From Providencia hangzhouensis (GTDB taxonomy: Bacteria; Pseudomonadota; Gammaproteobacteria; Enterobacterales; Enterobacteriaceae): a stretch of DNA of 64,000 nt. The stretch lies in the NCBI RefSeq assembly GCF_029193595.2, contig NZ_CP135052.1:1240001-1304000 (forward strand), given 5' to 3'. Made by a program: the position numbers and the translations under genes. Of the stretch, positions 18,993-28,274 are shown piece after piece. The notes under the pieces were generated by a model that did no database searches, was not told the DNA's origin, and worked only from the letters and a program-made list of their open reading frames with translations. The first letter of the stretch is position 1; each line of letters begins with the position of its first letter.

Positions 18993-19736
18993 ATGCGAAT
19001 AACTGATTTTGAAGATTTTCGAGTACAATTAAGAAAAACAAAGAGTGAAAGCTTTGATTTTCTTAATAGCATAAAATCAATTGAGCAGTTTTTAACTGGA
19101 TCTCAAGAACAAGATAAGTCAAGTATGTTCAGAACTATAGCTGTACCAATGATTTATTCTTCTTGGGAAGGTTTTTTTACTGAAACAATATCTGTATGCT
19201 TAAATACATTAAAGCAATTAGACAAAGAAGCATTAATGTATTCGCCTGAAATCAGGGCGCTATGGCTTCAAAAAGAGCCTTTCTTTAGTCGATATACTGA
19301 TATGATAAGAAATATTTATGATATTGATTATCATCGAGGTGTAGTACATGATAATGGTCAATTTAAAAAGAAAGTAACAAAAGGTGCATTCAAACTGACA
19401 AGTAGTGTTATTCAAGATATAGATAGGTTTAATCAGTCAGTATTATCTGATTGTGATGTATCTGAATTAGTTATGACTTTTTCTAATGTTAATGAGTCTG
19501 TAGTAAAAACAAATCTTGAAGCTATCGGACTAGATTATTCATCACTTGATTTGTCGCAATTAGGCGAAGTGGTTGGTATGAGAAATTCATTGGGACATGG
19601 TGAGTTTAGAGTGAATTTACAACCCAGAAAGTTTAATTCATTAATTATGTATATTGAAAACCTGATTGAAGCTCTTCATGAAGCTACACTTAAATGGTTG
19701 GAAGATATAGAGGATGAAAATACGGCCCCAATGTAA
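18993..19736 (+). CDS. HEPN-domain protein, MAE_28990/MAE_18760-like, predicted RNase effector
   Basis: 247 residues from the ATG one base after the DUF262 stop codon; a TTG eight codons earlier is an alternative. The helical protein carries RNSLGH at residues 197-202, the R-x4-H signature of catalytic HEPN RNases, followed by GEFR. An early PMIYSSWEGFFTETISVCLN segment (about residues 46-65) resembles the MAE_28990/MAE_18760 family. Known of HEPN families: many cut RNA as the toxic effector in defence or toxin systems. Inference: this is the effector of the preceding methyltransferase and DUF262 genes. Alternative: a non-toxic accessory HEPN. Very AT-rich, like its partners. Confidence 0.75.
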   Translation: MRITDFEDFRVQLRKTKSESFDFLNSIKSIEQFLTGSQEQDKSSMFRTIAVPMIYSSWEGFFTETISVCLNTLKQLDKEALMYSPEIRALWLQKEPFFSRYTDMIRNIYDIDYHRGVVHDNGQFKKKVTKGAFKLTSSVIQDIDRFNQSVLSDCDVSELVMTFSNVNESVVKTNLEAIGLDYSSLDLSQLGEVVGMRNSLGHGEFRVNLQPRKFNSLIMYIENLIEALHEATLKWLEDIEDENTAPM

Positions 19737-20205
19737 AATATCATATAGCTATGTATGATTCTCATGCATACCATGATATTAAAGGCAAAATATAAGGGGG
19801 GTATTCAGAATTTTGTGTCACATTGATTTAGTGTATACCAGTCACGACTGGTATGGTAGTTTACTGTGAGTTAGTATATTTTAATATGGATGTGAAAATA
19901 GTAAAAAATATGATGTAACTCCAATTTTATATATTAACAATCATACGTTAAACATAAATCTGGTTTACTTAATTTAGCCGAAGAGCTCAGTAACTTTTCT
20001 TCGGTAACCTTTCTAATGAAGAGATTAATGAAATTTCACTACAGATTTAGACTTTTATAAAATTATGACCAATTCATATTATTCAGTGTTGTCCAACTAG
20101 CAAGAATTCTTCAGCTTAAAATCCTTTCTAGCATTAACTTTCATATTTGATTTTACATATGTGTTTTTTGAGAGTAGGATCCTAATCAATTATTTAGGAG
20201 CTGGC
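19737..20205. other. Intergenic stretch between the HEPN cassette and the ars operon
   Basis: AT-rich, no credible gene. An imperfect hairpin with outer arms AATATCAT / ATGATATT lies right after the HEPN stop. At 19835-19854 a perfect inverted repeat ATACCAGT-CACG-ACTGGTAT is preceded by a GTGTCACATTG segment; its position near the cassette end makes it a possible island boundary, but it does not match the tRNA end. The ars control region occupies the last 60 bases. Confidence 0.4.
20155..20170 (+). promoter_or_regulatory. Candidate ArsR operator
   Basis: ACATATGTGTTTTTTG resembles the ArsR-protected sequence of E. coli/R773 operons (TCATATGCGTTTTTG). It lies about 35 bases upstream of the arsR start codon. 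Match judged from memory. Confidence 0.4.
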
Positions 20206-20541
20206 ATGGAACCATTACAACTGTTTAAAATTTTAGGCGATCAAACCAGACTGGATATCGTGCTATTGCTAAAAGCATCTGGGGAATTGTGTGTTTGTGA
20301 TATCTATACGGCCTTGAATTTATCGCAACCAAAGACGTCTCGGCACCTAGCAATGCTAAGAGAATCAGGTCTTTTGCTCGATTCAAAGCATGGTAAATGG
20401 GTTCATTATCGATTATCTCCGGCATTACTACCGTGGGTGAAAAGTATCATTGATGTCACCTATGCCACAGAGAAAAATAGAGTTGCAGGTTTGCTTAAGA
20501 GTCTAGAGACAAAAGAGTCTGCGAGTAGCTGTTCTATATAA
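20206..20541 (+). CDS. arsR: Arsenite-responsive repressor ArsR
   Basis: ArsR/SmtB-type winged-helix repressor, 111 residues from the ATG of MEPLQLFKILGD, which has AGGAG six bases upstream; the longer frame start has none. The metalloid site is ELCVCDIY with Cys29 and Cys31 at the start of the DNA-binding helix; the recognition helix is QPKTSRHLAMLRESG. First gene of arsRDABC; arsenite or antimonite binding should release it from the operator just upstream. Confidence 0.93.
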   Translation: MEPLQLFKILGDQTRLDIVLLLKASGELCVCDIYTALNLSQPKTSRHLAMLRESGLLLDSKHGKWVHYRLSPALLPWVKSIIDVTYATEKNRVAGLLKSLETKESASSCSI

Positions 20542-20588
20542 AAATTTTTAAGCTAACATATTCGAAAAAACATATATAAGGTTGAGAT

Positions 20589-20954
20589 ATGAAAAAACTA
20601 GAAGTTTTTGACCCAGCGTTATGCTGTAGCACTGGTGTTTGCGGAACTGAAGTCGATCAAGCATTGGTAGACTTCGCAACAGATGCGGATTGGTTAAAAA
20701 AACAAGGGGCAAGTATAAGGCGTTTTAATTTAGCGCAAGAGCCTATGGAGTTCGTTAACAACACAAAAGCGAAAATATTTTTGGAAACCGCAGGTGCCGA
20801 GTCACTTCCACTATTTATTCTTGATGGTGAGATTGTGCTGACTGGTCGATACCCAAAACGACATGAGCTAGCCAGATGGTTTGGTATCCGACCGAATATT
20901 GAAAAAGCTGAAAGTGTTAAATCGTGTTGTGGTAATGGTAAAACGTGTTGTTAA
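20589..20954 (+). CDS. arsD: Arsenical metallochaperone ArsD
   Basis: 121 residues. Delivers As(III)/Sb(III) to the ArsA ATPase and is a weak second repressor. The arsenite-binding Cys12-Cys13 and Cys18 are present (PALCCSTGVCG), as are the two C-terminal vicinal pairs, Cys113-114 and Cys120-121 (SCCGNGKTCC). Located between arsR and arsA, as in plasmid R773. Confidence 0.95.
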   Translation: MKKLEVFDPALCCSTGVCGTEVDQALVDFATDADWLKKQGASIRRFNLAQEPMEFVNNTKAKIFLETAGAESLPLFILDGEIVLTGRYPKRHELARWFGIRPNIEKAESVKSCCGNGKTCC

Positions 20955-20967
20955 CAGGAGCAATAAA

Positions 20968-22719
20968 ATGAAATTTTTAGATAACACACCTCATTATTTA
21001 TTTTTTACTGGAAAAGGTGGGGTGGGTAAAACCTCTATTTCCTGTGCGACCGCAATTAAGTTGGCTGAAAAAGGGAAAAAAGTCTTACTGGTGAGCACTG
21101 ATCCAGCTTCTAACGTTGGGCAAGTATTCTCTCAATCGATAGGCAACAATATTAAGCCAATAACATTGGTTCCAAATCTACTTGCTATTGAAATAGACCC
21201 TCAAGCCGCAGCCGAAGAACATCGAAACAAAATTATTAATCCAATCAAAGAAAGTTTACCTGAAGCGGTAATTCAAAGTATTACGGAACAGCTATCAGGT
21301 GCCTGTACCACAGAGATTGCAGCTTTCGATGAATTTACTGGGTTGTTAACCAATACCGAAATTACAGAGCAATTTGACCATATCATTTTTGATACCGCAC
21401 CAACGGGGCATACCATCCGTTTATTACAACTCCCGAGTGCGTGGAGTGATTTTATTAGTGACAATCCTGATGGTGCGTCATGTTTAGGGCCAATGTCTGG
21501 TCTTGATAAACAACGTGAGCAGTACAGCATGGCGGTGGAAGCGTTGAGTGATAAATCACTAACAAGGCTAGTCTTGGTTGCACGACCTCAGTCTGCCGCA
21601 TTGAGGGAAGTCGCAAGAACCTATAGCGAGTTGTCATCTCTGGGTATCAAAAATCAGCAATTGATTGTCAATGGTGTTTTCCCTGAAACGGCAGTGACTG
21701 AAAATGATAAGTTATCCTATGCACTCTACTCTCGTGAACAAGCGGCATTAGAGTCTATGCCTGAAGCACTACGCTCGTTACCTGTTGATATTCTTTATTT
21801 ACAAAATATCAATATGGTGGGTGTCGATGCACTGAAGCCGTTGTTATCTAATGACATGCCACAAATTCCAACTATTACCCCGACAAAACAACCTATTTCT
21901 TTACCTACCTTGTCAGAACTGGTTGGCGAAATATCTCAGCAACAGCATGGGCTGATTATGTTAATGGGCAAAGGTGGTGTAGGGAAAACAACGATTGCGG
22001 CATCAATCGCAGTTAAATTGGCAGAAAAAGGGCTTGATGTACATCTGACCACATCTGATCCAGCCGCGCATATTGAATCAACCCTCAATGGTGTTTTACC
22101 CAATCTTCAAGTTAGCCGAATTGACCCTATTGCTGAAACTGAGCGTTATCGTAATTATGTCTTAGAAACCAAAGGGAAAGATTTAGATGAAGAGGGGCGC
22201 GCATTACTTGAGGAAGATTTACGCTCTCCATGTACAGAAGAAATTGCGGTATTTCAGGCCTTTTCTCGCATCATTAGAGACGCGGGTAAACGTTTTGTCG
22301 TCATGGATACTGCGCCGACCGGGCATACATTATTACTTCTGGATGCAACAGGAGCATACCATAAAGAAATTGCCAAAAAAATGGGCGAAAAAGGCCACTA
22401 CTTAACGCCGATGATGCAATTACAAGATCCTGAACGAACCAAAGTTATTATTACGACACTCGCTGAAACTACGCCTGTGCTTGAGGCGGAAAACTTACAA
22501 AATGATTTAATACGGGCAGATATACATCCGTGGGCGTGGGTGATCAATAACAGTCTATCTATCACGGAAACAACCTCACCATTGTTACTTTCAAGAGCAG
22601 AACAGGAAGTCGCTCAGATTGAAAAGGTGACATCAACATTGGCAAAACGTGTTGCTATAGTTCCTTTACTTGATACAGAGCCTGTGGGGATTTTCGCATT
22701 AAGTCAGCTCGCAGAATAA
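20968..22719 (+). CDS. arsA: Arsenite efflux pump ATPase ArsA
   Basis: 583 residues from the ATG with CAGGAG upstream, the same length as R773 ArsA. Two homologous halves each carry a GKGGVGKT P-loop (residues 15-22 and 334-341) and a DTAPTGHT signal motif. The metalloid-binding cysteines fall at residues 113, 172 and 422, exactly the R773 positions. It energises ArsB for active arsenite/antimonite extrusion. Joined closely to arsD upstream; a hairpin separates it from arsB. Confidence 0.97.
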   Translation: MKFLDNTPHYLFFTGKGGVGKTSISCATAIKLAEKGKKVLLVSTDPASNVGQVFSQSIGNNIKPITLVPNLLAIEIDPQAAAEEHRNKIINPIKESLPEAVIQSITEQLSGACTTEIAAFDEFTGLLTNTEITEQFDHIIFDTAPTGHTIRLLQLPSAWSDFISDNPDGASCLGPMSGLDKQREQYSMAVEALSDKSLTRLVLVARPQSAALREVARTYSELSSLGIKNQQLIVNGVFPETAVTENDKLSYALYSREQAALESMPEALRSLPVDILYLQNINMVGVDALKPLLSNDMPQIPTITPTKQPISLPTLSELVGEISQQQHGLIMLMGKGGVGKTTIAASIAVKLAEKGLDVHLTTSDPAAHIESTLNGVLPNLQVSRIDPIAETERYRNYVLETKGKDLDEEGRALLEEDLRSPCTEEIAVFQAFSRIIRDAGKRFVVMDTAPTGHTLLLLDATGAYHKEIAKKMGEKGHYLTPMMQLQDPERTKVIITTLAETTPVLEAENLQNDLIRADIHPWAWVINNSLSITETTSPLLLSRAEQEVAQIEKVTSTLAKRVAIVPLLDTEPVGIFALSQLAE

Positions 22720-22737
22720 GTTTTATTTTCTAAAAAT

Positions 22738-22761
22738 AAAAGGTGCGAAAAAGCACCTTTT
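22738..22761 (+). terminator. Hairpin between arsA and arsB
   Basis: AAAAGGTGC / GCACCTTTT perfect stem with a 6-base GAAAAA loop, 18 bases after the arsA stop and just before the arsB ribosome site. The T-run is within the stem, so it may act as an attenuator or mRNA-processing/stability element rather than a full terminator, lowering ArsB relative to ArsA. Confidence 0.6.
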
Positions 22762-22774
22762 CAACGAGGTTGCT

Positions 22775-24064
22775 ATGTTTATTGCCGCATTCATTTTTAT
22801 TTTAACGATCACCTTTGTTATTTGGCAGCCCAAAGGACTGGGTATTGGCTGGAGTGCTACTGCAGGAGCCGTATTGGCACTGATCTTTGGTGTGATCAGT
22901 TTTCAAGACATTCCGATAGTTTGGAACATTGTTTGGAATGCCACGGCGACATTTGTTGCCGTCATTATCATTAGCCTACTTTTAGATGAAAGTGGTTTCT
23001 TTGAATGGGCTGCATTACATGTTGCCAAGTGGGGCGGGGGTAAAGGAAAGCTATTATTCAGTTATATCGTGTTACTTGGCGCAACGGTTGCCGCCTTATT
23101 TGCCAACGATGGTGCAGCATTGATATTAACGCCCATTGTGATTGCGATGTTATTGGCACTTGGTTTCAACAAAGGTACGACATTGGCATTTGTTATGGCT
23201 GCCGGGTTTATCGCAGACACAGCGAGCTTGCCGCTGATTGTTTCGAACCTCGTGAATATCGTTTCTGCGGACTTCTTTAATATTGGATTTACGGAATATG
23301 CATCAATTATGTTGCCAGTGGATATTGCAGCAATTATCGCAACGCTCGTGACGTTGCATTGGTTTTTCCGTAAAGATATTCCTAAGCAATATGATGCCAC
23401 TAAATTGAGTGCACCTGCTTTAGCTATTAAAGACATAACGACGTTTAAAGCAGGTTGGCTTGTATTAGTGTTATTACTTGTTGGTTTTTTTGTCTTAGAG
23501 CCTTTAGGTATTCCGATTAGTGCGATTGCCGCTATTGGTGCCTTAATTCTTTGGGTGATTGCGGCCAGAGGCCATACGATTAATACCAAAAAAGTATTAC
23601 GTGGTGCGCCGTGGCAAATTGTCATTTTTTCCCTAGGTATGTATTTGGTTGTTTATGGCTTAAGAAATGCAGGGCTAACCGGTTATCTTTCTGAAACGCT
23701 CAATTATCTTGCTGATAAAGGACTATGGGTAGCAACGCTAGGCACTGGATTTATTACGGCATTTTTATCATCCATAATGAATAACATGCCCACGGTATTA
23801 ATTGGGGCTCTATCCATTGAAGGGAGTGAAGCGACAGGGTTAATTCAACAAGCGATGATTTACGCCAATGTGATTGGTGCAGATTTAGGTCCTAAAATCA
23901 CCCCAATAGGGAGTTTGGCGACATTGTTATGGCTGCATGTTTTATCACAAAAGAACATGACCATTACATGGGGATATTATTTCAAAACAGGGATTATCAT
24001 GACTATCCCTGTACTCATTATCACACTCGTTGCGTTAGTGCTTCGACTTTCACTGTTAAATTAA
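22775..24064 (+). CDS. arsB: Arsenite/antimonite efflux membrane protein ArsB
   Basis: 429 residues, the same length as R773 ArsB, with about twelve hydrophobic helices. Expels As(OH)3 and Sb(OH)3 from the cytoplasm, alone as a proton antiporter or with ArsA as an ATP-driven pump. Conserved pieces include [20 protein letters not shown] near residue 108 and [16 protein letters not shown] near residue 332. It starts with ACGAGG seven bases upstream. Confidence 0.96.
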   Translation: MFIAAFIFILTITFVIWQPKGLGIGWSATAGAVLALIFGVISFQDIPIVWNIVWNATATFVAVIIISLLLDESGFFEWAALHVAKWGGGKGKLLFSYIVLLGATVAALFANDGAALILTPIVIAMLLALGFNKGTTLAFVMAAGFIADTASLPLIVSNLVNIVSADFFNIGFTEYASIMLPVDIAAIIATLVTLHWFFRKDIPKQYDATKLSAPALAIKDITTFKAGWLVLVLLLVGFFVLEPLGIPISAIAAIGALILWVIAARGHTINTKKVLRGAPWQIVIFSLGMYLVVYGLRNAGLTGYLSETLNYLADKGLWVATLGTGFITAFLSSIMNNMPTVLIGALSIEGSEATGLIQQAMIYANVIGADLGPKITPIGSLATLLWLHVLSQKNMTITWGYYFKTGIIMTIPVLIITLVALVLRLSLLN

Positions 24065-24074
24065 AGGTAACCCA

Positions 24075-24512
24075 ATGAATGAGATTACCATCTACCATAA
24101 CCCCAATTGCGGTACTTCGCGCAATACCCTAGCCATGATCCGTAATGGTGGGGTTGAGCCGACGATTATTTATTATCTAGAAACGCCACCAACTAAAGAT
24201 GTGTTAATAAAACTTATTGCCGATATGAAAATTACGGTAAGGGCATTATTACGAAAAAATGTTGAGCCGTATGAGCAATTAAATTTAGAACAAGATAGCT
24301 ATACTGATGACCAAATTATTGATTTTATGTTGCAATACCCAATATTGATTAATAGGCCAATTGTCGTCACGCCGTTAGGCGTAAAGTTGTGTCGGCCTTC
24401 TGAAGTTGTGTTAGATATTTTGCCTCAACCTCTTACAAGTGATTTCATCAAGGAAGATGGTCAAATAGTGATTAGTAATCACCATGTAAAACACAAAAAA
24501 GGATTAGGTTAA
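24075..24512 (+). CDS. arsC: Arsenate reductase (glutaredoxin-dependent)
   Basis: 145 residues. Reduces arsenate to arsenite with glutathione/glutaredoxin so that ArsAB can export it. Catalytic Cys12 lies in HNPNCGTSRN; the arsenate-site arginines are in VRALLRKN (near 60) and NRPIV / KLCRPSE (near 94 and 107), as in R773 ArsC. Last gene of the operon, 10 bases after arsB. Confidence 0.96.
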   Translation: MNEITIYHNPNCGTSRNTLAMIRNGGVEPTIIYYLETPPTKDVLIKLIADMKITVRALLRKNVEPYEQLNLEQDSYTDDQIIDFMLQYPILINRPIVVTPLGVKLCRPSEVVLDILPQPLTSDFIKEDGQIVISNHHVKHKKGLG

Positions 24513-24572
24513 TTAGTTTAAAATCTAAGAAAGTTGAGTGTTTTATCTATGTAATTAAATAAAACTTGTTCT

Positions 24573-24628
24573 AGGGAACACAATACAACTAACTATTATT
24601 CACGTTAGCTATCGGTTCCCTATTTTCT
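24573..24628 (+). terminator. Possible terminator of the ars operon
   Basis: Outer arms AGGGAAC / GTTCCCT enclose a second pair CTAAC / GTTAG; ATTTTC follows. The loop is long, so the call is tentative. Confidence 0.4.
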
Positions 24629-24649
24629 TGCTAATCATCTCATGGAAAT

Positions 24650-27600
24650 CTAGCTCTGAAGTGGCATAGTGATATACATTTCAATAGCTTGATTTAAAGT
24701 TTTGATTGATCGCATTGTTTGGTTAAATTGTAATATTACTTCATCAGATGTATTACCAGTAAGGAAGTACTCTTCTAGTAATTTACATTCTAATGCGATT
24801 TTTTTAGCGCCAATAATTTGGCTAGAACCTTCTAAACGATGACAATAATGCGCTAAATTAAGCCAGTCTTGTTTTTCGAATAAGCGTTCTGCTTGTTGTA
24901 TATCTTCTATATTTTCTTGAAGACTCGTTTGAAGTAATTTATTTAATAACTGTTGGTCATCCTGAGTCAACTGCATTAATGCATCTAAATTAATTAAACT
25001 ATTTAACATTGGTGGAATGGGCTCTTCTGTATCTTCTTCTATTTGTTGAAGGGTGCAGCGTAATAGCAGGGCTTCAATCTGAGATAGACGTAAAGGTTTA
25101 AATAGGCAGTCATCCATACCCGCCTCTATACAGCGTTGGCGTTCTTCTTGCCTTGCATCTGCAGTTAATCCAATAATAATTAGAGTTTGGGGGGATATTT
25201 CCCGTAGTTGCCGAGTTAATTCTAACCCATCAATATCAGGCATATTACAATCGGTAATTACGATGTCTATTGCATTTTTCTTCCATAATTCGAGGGCTTG
25301 TTTCCCGCTCTTTGCTTCAGTGACATGATGACCAAATCTTGTTAATTGACGTACTAATAGCAGGCGATTTGCAGGATGGTCATCAACGGCAAGTATTCGT
25401 AAGCGTTTATTATTTTTTGTGGTCTTATAAAGTGTCGGAAGCGAAACTCTAGTGTTTTTACGATGCTTGACGGGGATATCTATTAAAAATTGAGTGCCAT
25501 GCCCTAATTGGCTGTATAAGGTAATAGTCCCATTCATCATGGATATAAGTTGCTTACAAATAGCTAAGCCAAGACCTGTTCCTTTATGTTTACTGCTTGA
25601 TTCAGCTTGGGTATAGGGGGAAAAAATCAATTCTTGTCTGTTCTCTTCAATTCCCATTCCTGTATCAGAAATAATGATCCTTAAAATATTTTGTTCATGG
25701 TTCTGTGGGAGATAATTAATGATAACTTCAATAGTTCCTTCTGAAGTAAACTTAATAGCGTTGTTAAGTAGATTGGAAATAACTTGACGTAGTCGAAAAG
25801 CGTCAATATATATTTCATCAGGATGGATAGCATTAAGATGATAATGTAGAGAAATACCTTTTTGTTTAGCTAATCCTTCAAATAAACGGACAACGGGAGT
25901 TGCTAATTCATTACTTTTTACCCACTCAGGGACGAGTTCCAGTTTTCCTGATTCAATTTTTGCCATATCTAAAATATCGCCTATAAGTCCCATCAATGAT
26001 AATGCGGACTCATACGGTATTTGAATTGATTCTGTTATATCATCTTGCTGATTTTTATTCGTGGCGGCTAATTCTAATAACCCAATAATTGCGCTGATAT
26101 GGGTACGAATTTCATGGCTCATGATAGCAAGGAAATTGCTTTTTGTTTGGCTTGCATGTTCTGCGCGTTGGCGAGCACTAGAGAGCTCGATAAGGAGTTG
26201 TTCATGTTCAGTTATATCTTGCCAACTACAGATGAGACCAGAGATATTACCTTGGTTGTCTCTATATGCGACTGCTTGATGCACTATGACCCTTTCACCC
26301 ATTCTATTTTTTATTTGATAACGTTTAGGCGGAGAAACTAGCCTATTAGGCTCATCGAAAAGAGAATGCAATTCTTGATAAATTGTCGATAGCGGGTGTT
26401 GTTGTGATGTCAATGAAAGTTGTTTTATGTTTTCATTATCAGGGCTGAAAAAACTCTCCCATGCTGAATTACTATTTATTATCGTTCCGCTTTTATCAAT
26501 GACATAAATAGGAACAGGAGTACCATTATAAAGAGTTTCTAAGAATATAGCCTGTTCTTGTAAGCGTTTTTGTGTATATTTTCTTAATCGAATTTCACGA
26601 TGTAAATAATAATTCCATATTAAAGAGGTAATAATAAGAATAGTGGCAATGCAAGCTAATGTGTAGAACTCGGTGCGGTATACTGTCCATGTATCCATTT
26701 TAACATCTGGTGAGCCTAGCCATTTATTAGTTAATACTGATATATCTCTCGGCGGAATAGATGCAATCGCTTTATCTAATATGCTATATAACTCAGGCTG
26801 GTCACGTCCTACGGCAAACGATATATAAGCTGTATCCTCGCTTAATTGTTCGCTGATTTTAAATCGACTACGAAAATATCGGTCAATCATATAGTGAGCG
26901 CTGATAAGATTCTCGATGGTACCATCTACTTTTCCTTCATTGACCATTTGCAAAGCCGTATAGGTATCTTTAGCTTCAATTAATTCCACTTGAGGATAGT
27001 TTTTTGTTAGCCAGTCGTGAATTGCATTATCAGGGGTAATCGCAAGTTTTGCTGTCTGAGCAATTTTTTTATGTGCTAATGGCGTGTCTCTAACAATTAA
27101 AACAAATGGGGGGAGAACATAAGGACGAGTAAATAGTAATTCTTTATCATTTTTTGAATTTTTTGTAATTGAAGCAATGAAATCCCCTTTATTTTTTTTC
27201 AATAAAGCAATCTCATCTTTTTCAGAGCTTGCTTCAATGACTTTAAAATTAATATTTGTTATGAAATGGATGAGATTAAGTATATCTGCAGAAAGGCCAT
27301 GAAATTGTTTTTGTGAGTCAAAAAATGTGAAGGGGGCATTTAGTGAATTAATGACGACCTTTAACTCGTTGTGTTGTTTTAGCCAATCTATTTCCTTTTG
27401 TGTGAATACCACAGATTGTTTTAGCGCCCATAAATCGGGTTTTGAACTCCAATGATGAAAAATAATATCATGCTGAGCTAATGATATTGAGCTTAAAATG
27501 ATATCTACAGTACGCTTTAATTGCGCATTTTTAGGATGGAAGAGAAAGACTGGGCCAATATTTTCATTAGAGAAAATCTCAGCAGTGGATAATGTTGTTG

Positions 27601-28267
27601 CATAGTGGCGTTCAAGTAAAAAATTAGCCACGATCATTCTACCTAGGAAATAATCATTTTCACCAAATGCGACGGAAGATAACGCATTTTGCGGTAAAGG
27701 AAAACGTTCAATTTTAGCATCAGGAAAATATTTTTTGATCCATTCATTGCTTGGATAGCCTTGAACTGTAGCAATACGAGCACCATGAGGTATGGGATGC
27801 TTGTTGGACATTGCCGCTTTTCGTGAAATAAGTACAGGATAATCAGGGATATATGGAGCGCTTTTGAGAAAACCATAGCTCTCGTTTCTTTGCCTTTTGC
27901 CATCATCAGCTAACATATCTATCTCGCCATTGAGCAGACCCTGTAATGCTATATCTCTATCTGGGTAGTAGATAATTTTGAAGCGCAAACCTAAGTTACG
28001 CATGATGGTCATGATGCTATCTGCAGAAATTCCTTTATAAATTCCTGATTCTAATACTAAATCAAAGGGAGGGTTATTAGGAGCGTAGACACCAATCGCT
28101 AATTCTTGTTTTTCTCCTAGCCATCTCCAATCATAATCACTTAATTCAAATTTTGATGGGAGAATTTCAATTTGGCTATAAAGTCTGACTTCATAAGGTT
28201 GGAATGCAGAAAATGAGCAAGGAAACAGACCAATAAGCAAGCAAACTATTAGGATTAGGTTACGCAT
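24650..28267 (-). CDS. EvgS/BvgS-like hybrid sensor histidine kinase
   Basis: 1205 residues from the ATG of MRNLILIV, which yields a signal sequence; a longer TTG reading lies inside the response-regulator gene. Two tandem periplasmic solute-binding (SBP_bac_3/venus-flytrap) domains cover about residues 45-530, then a membrane helix near 545-565, a PAS domain (about 590-700), HisKA with His718, HATPase (about 825-940, DTGMGIE and GTGLGLAI), receiver with Asp1006 (TDCNMPD), and Hpt with His1143 (CHRLEGSS). This is the full BvgS/EvgS phosphorelay plan. Oddity: the H-box reads SHEIRTHIS, with His where the nearly invariant Pro of HExRTP stands. Partner of the response regulator directly upstream; target genes may include the divergent fimbrial operon. 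Confidence 0.9.
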   Translation of the reverse strand: MRNLILIVCLLIGLFPCSFSAFQPYEVRLYSQIEILPSKFELSDYDWRWLGEKQELAIGVYAPNNPPFDLVLESGIYKGISADSIMTIMRNLGLRFKIIYYPDRDIALQGLLNGEIDMLADDGKRQRNESYGFLKSAPYIPDYPVLISRKAAMSNKHPIPHGARIATVQGYPSNEWIKKYFPDAKIERFPLPQNALSSVAFGENDYFLGRMIVANFLLERHYATTLSTAEIFSNENIGPVFLFHPKNAQLKRTVDIILSSISLAQHDIIFHHWSSKPDLWALKQSVVFTQKEIDWLKQHNELKVVINSLNAPFTFFDSQKQFHGLSADILNLIHFITNINFKVIEASSEKDEIALLKKNKGDFIASITKNSKNDKELLFTRPYVLPPFVLIVRDTPLAHKKIAQTAKLAITPDNAIHDWLTKNYPQVELIEAKDTYTALQMVNEGKVDGTIENLISAHYMIDRYFRSRFKISEQLSEDTAYISFAVGRDQPELYSILDKAIASIPPRDISVLTNKWLGSPDVKMDTWTVYRTEFYTLACIATILIITSLIWNYYLHREIRLRKYTQKRLQEQAIFLETLYNGTPVPIYVIDKSGTIINSNSAWESFFSPDNENIKQLSLTSQQHPLSTIYQELHSLFDEPNRLVSPPKRYQIKNRMGERVIVHQAVAYRDNQGNISGLICSWQDITEHEQLLIELSSARQRAEHASQTKSNFLAIMSHEIRTHISAIIGLLELAATNKNQQDDITESIQIPYESALSLMGLIGDILDMAKIESGKLELVPEWVKSNELATPVVRLFEGLAKQKGISLHYHLNAIHPDEIYIDAFRLRQVISNLLNNAIKFTSEGTIEVIINYLPQNHEQNILRIIISDTGMGIEENRQELIFSPYTQAESSSKHKGTGLGLAICKQLISMMNGTITLYSQLGHGTQFLIDIPVKHRKNTRVSLPTLYKTTKNNKRLRILAVDDHPANRLLLVRQLTRFGHHVTEAKSGKQALELWKKNAIDIVITDCNMPDIDGLELTRQLREISPQTLIIIGLTADARQEERQRCIEAGMDDCLFKPLRLSQIEALLLRCTLQQIEEDTEEPIPPMLNSLINLDALMQLTQDDQQLLNKLLQTSLQENIEDIQQAERLFEKQDWLNLAHYCHRLEGSSQIIGAKKIALECKLLEEYFLTGNTSDEVILQFNQTMRSIKTLNQAIEMYITMPLQS

Positions 28268-28274
28268 CGATATA

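Noticed and set aside
19835..19854. attR of the island
   Set aside because: A neat inverted repeat at a suggestive place, but it has no counterpart next to the tRNA gene, so it cannot be called an attachment site on this evidence.
23062..23625. 187-codon minus-strand open frame inside arsB
   Set aside because: Antisense to a clear ArsB membrane protein; its hydrophobic composition mirrors the codon pattern of the real gene.
24513..24649. Right attachment site of the tRNA-Arg island at the end of the ars operon
   Set aside because: Read through for any copy of the tRNA 3' end or the bases following it; none was present. Only a terminator-like structure was found.
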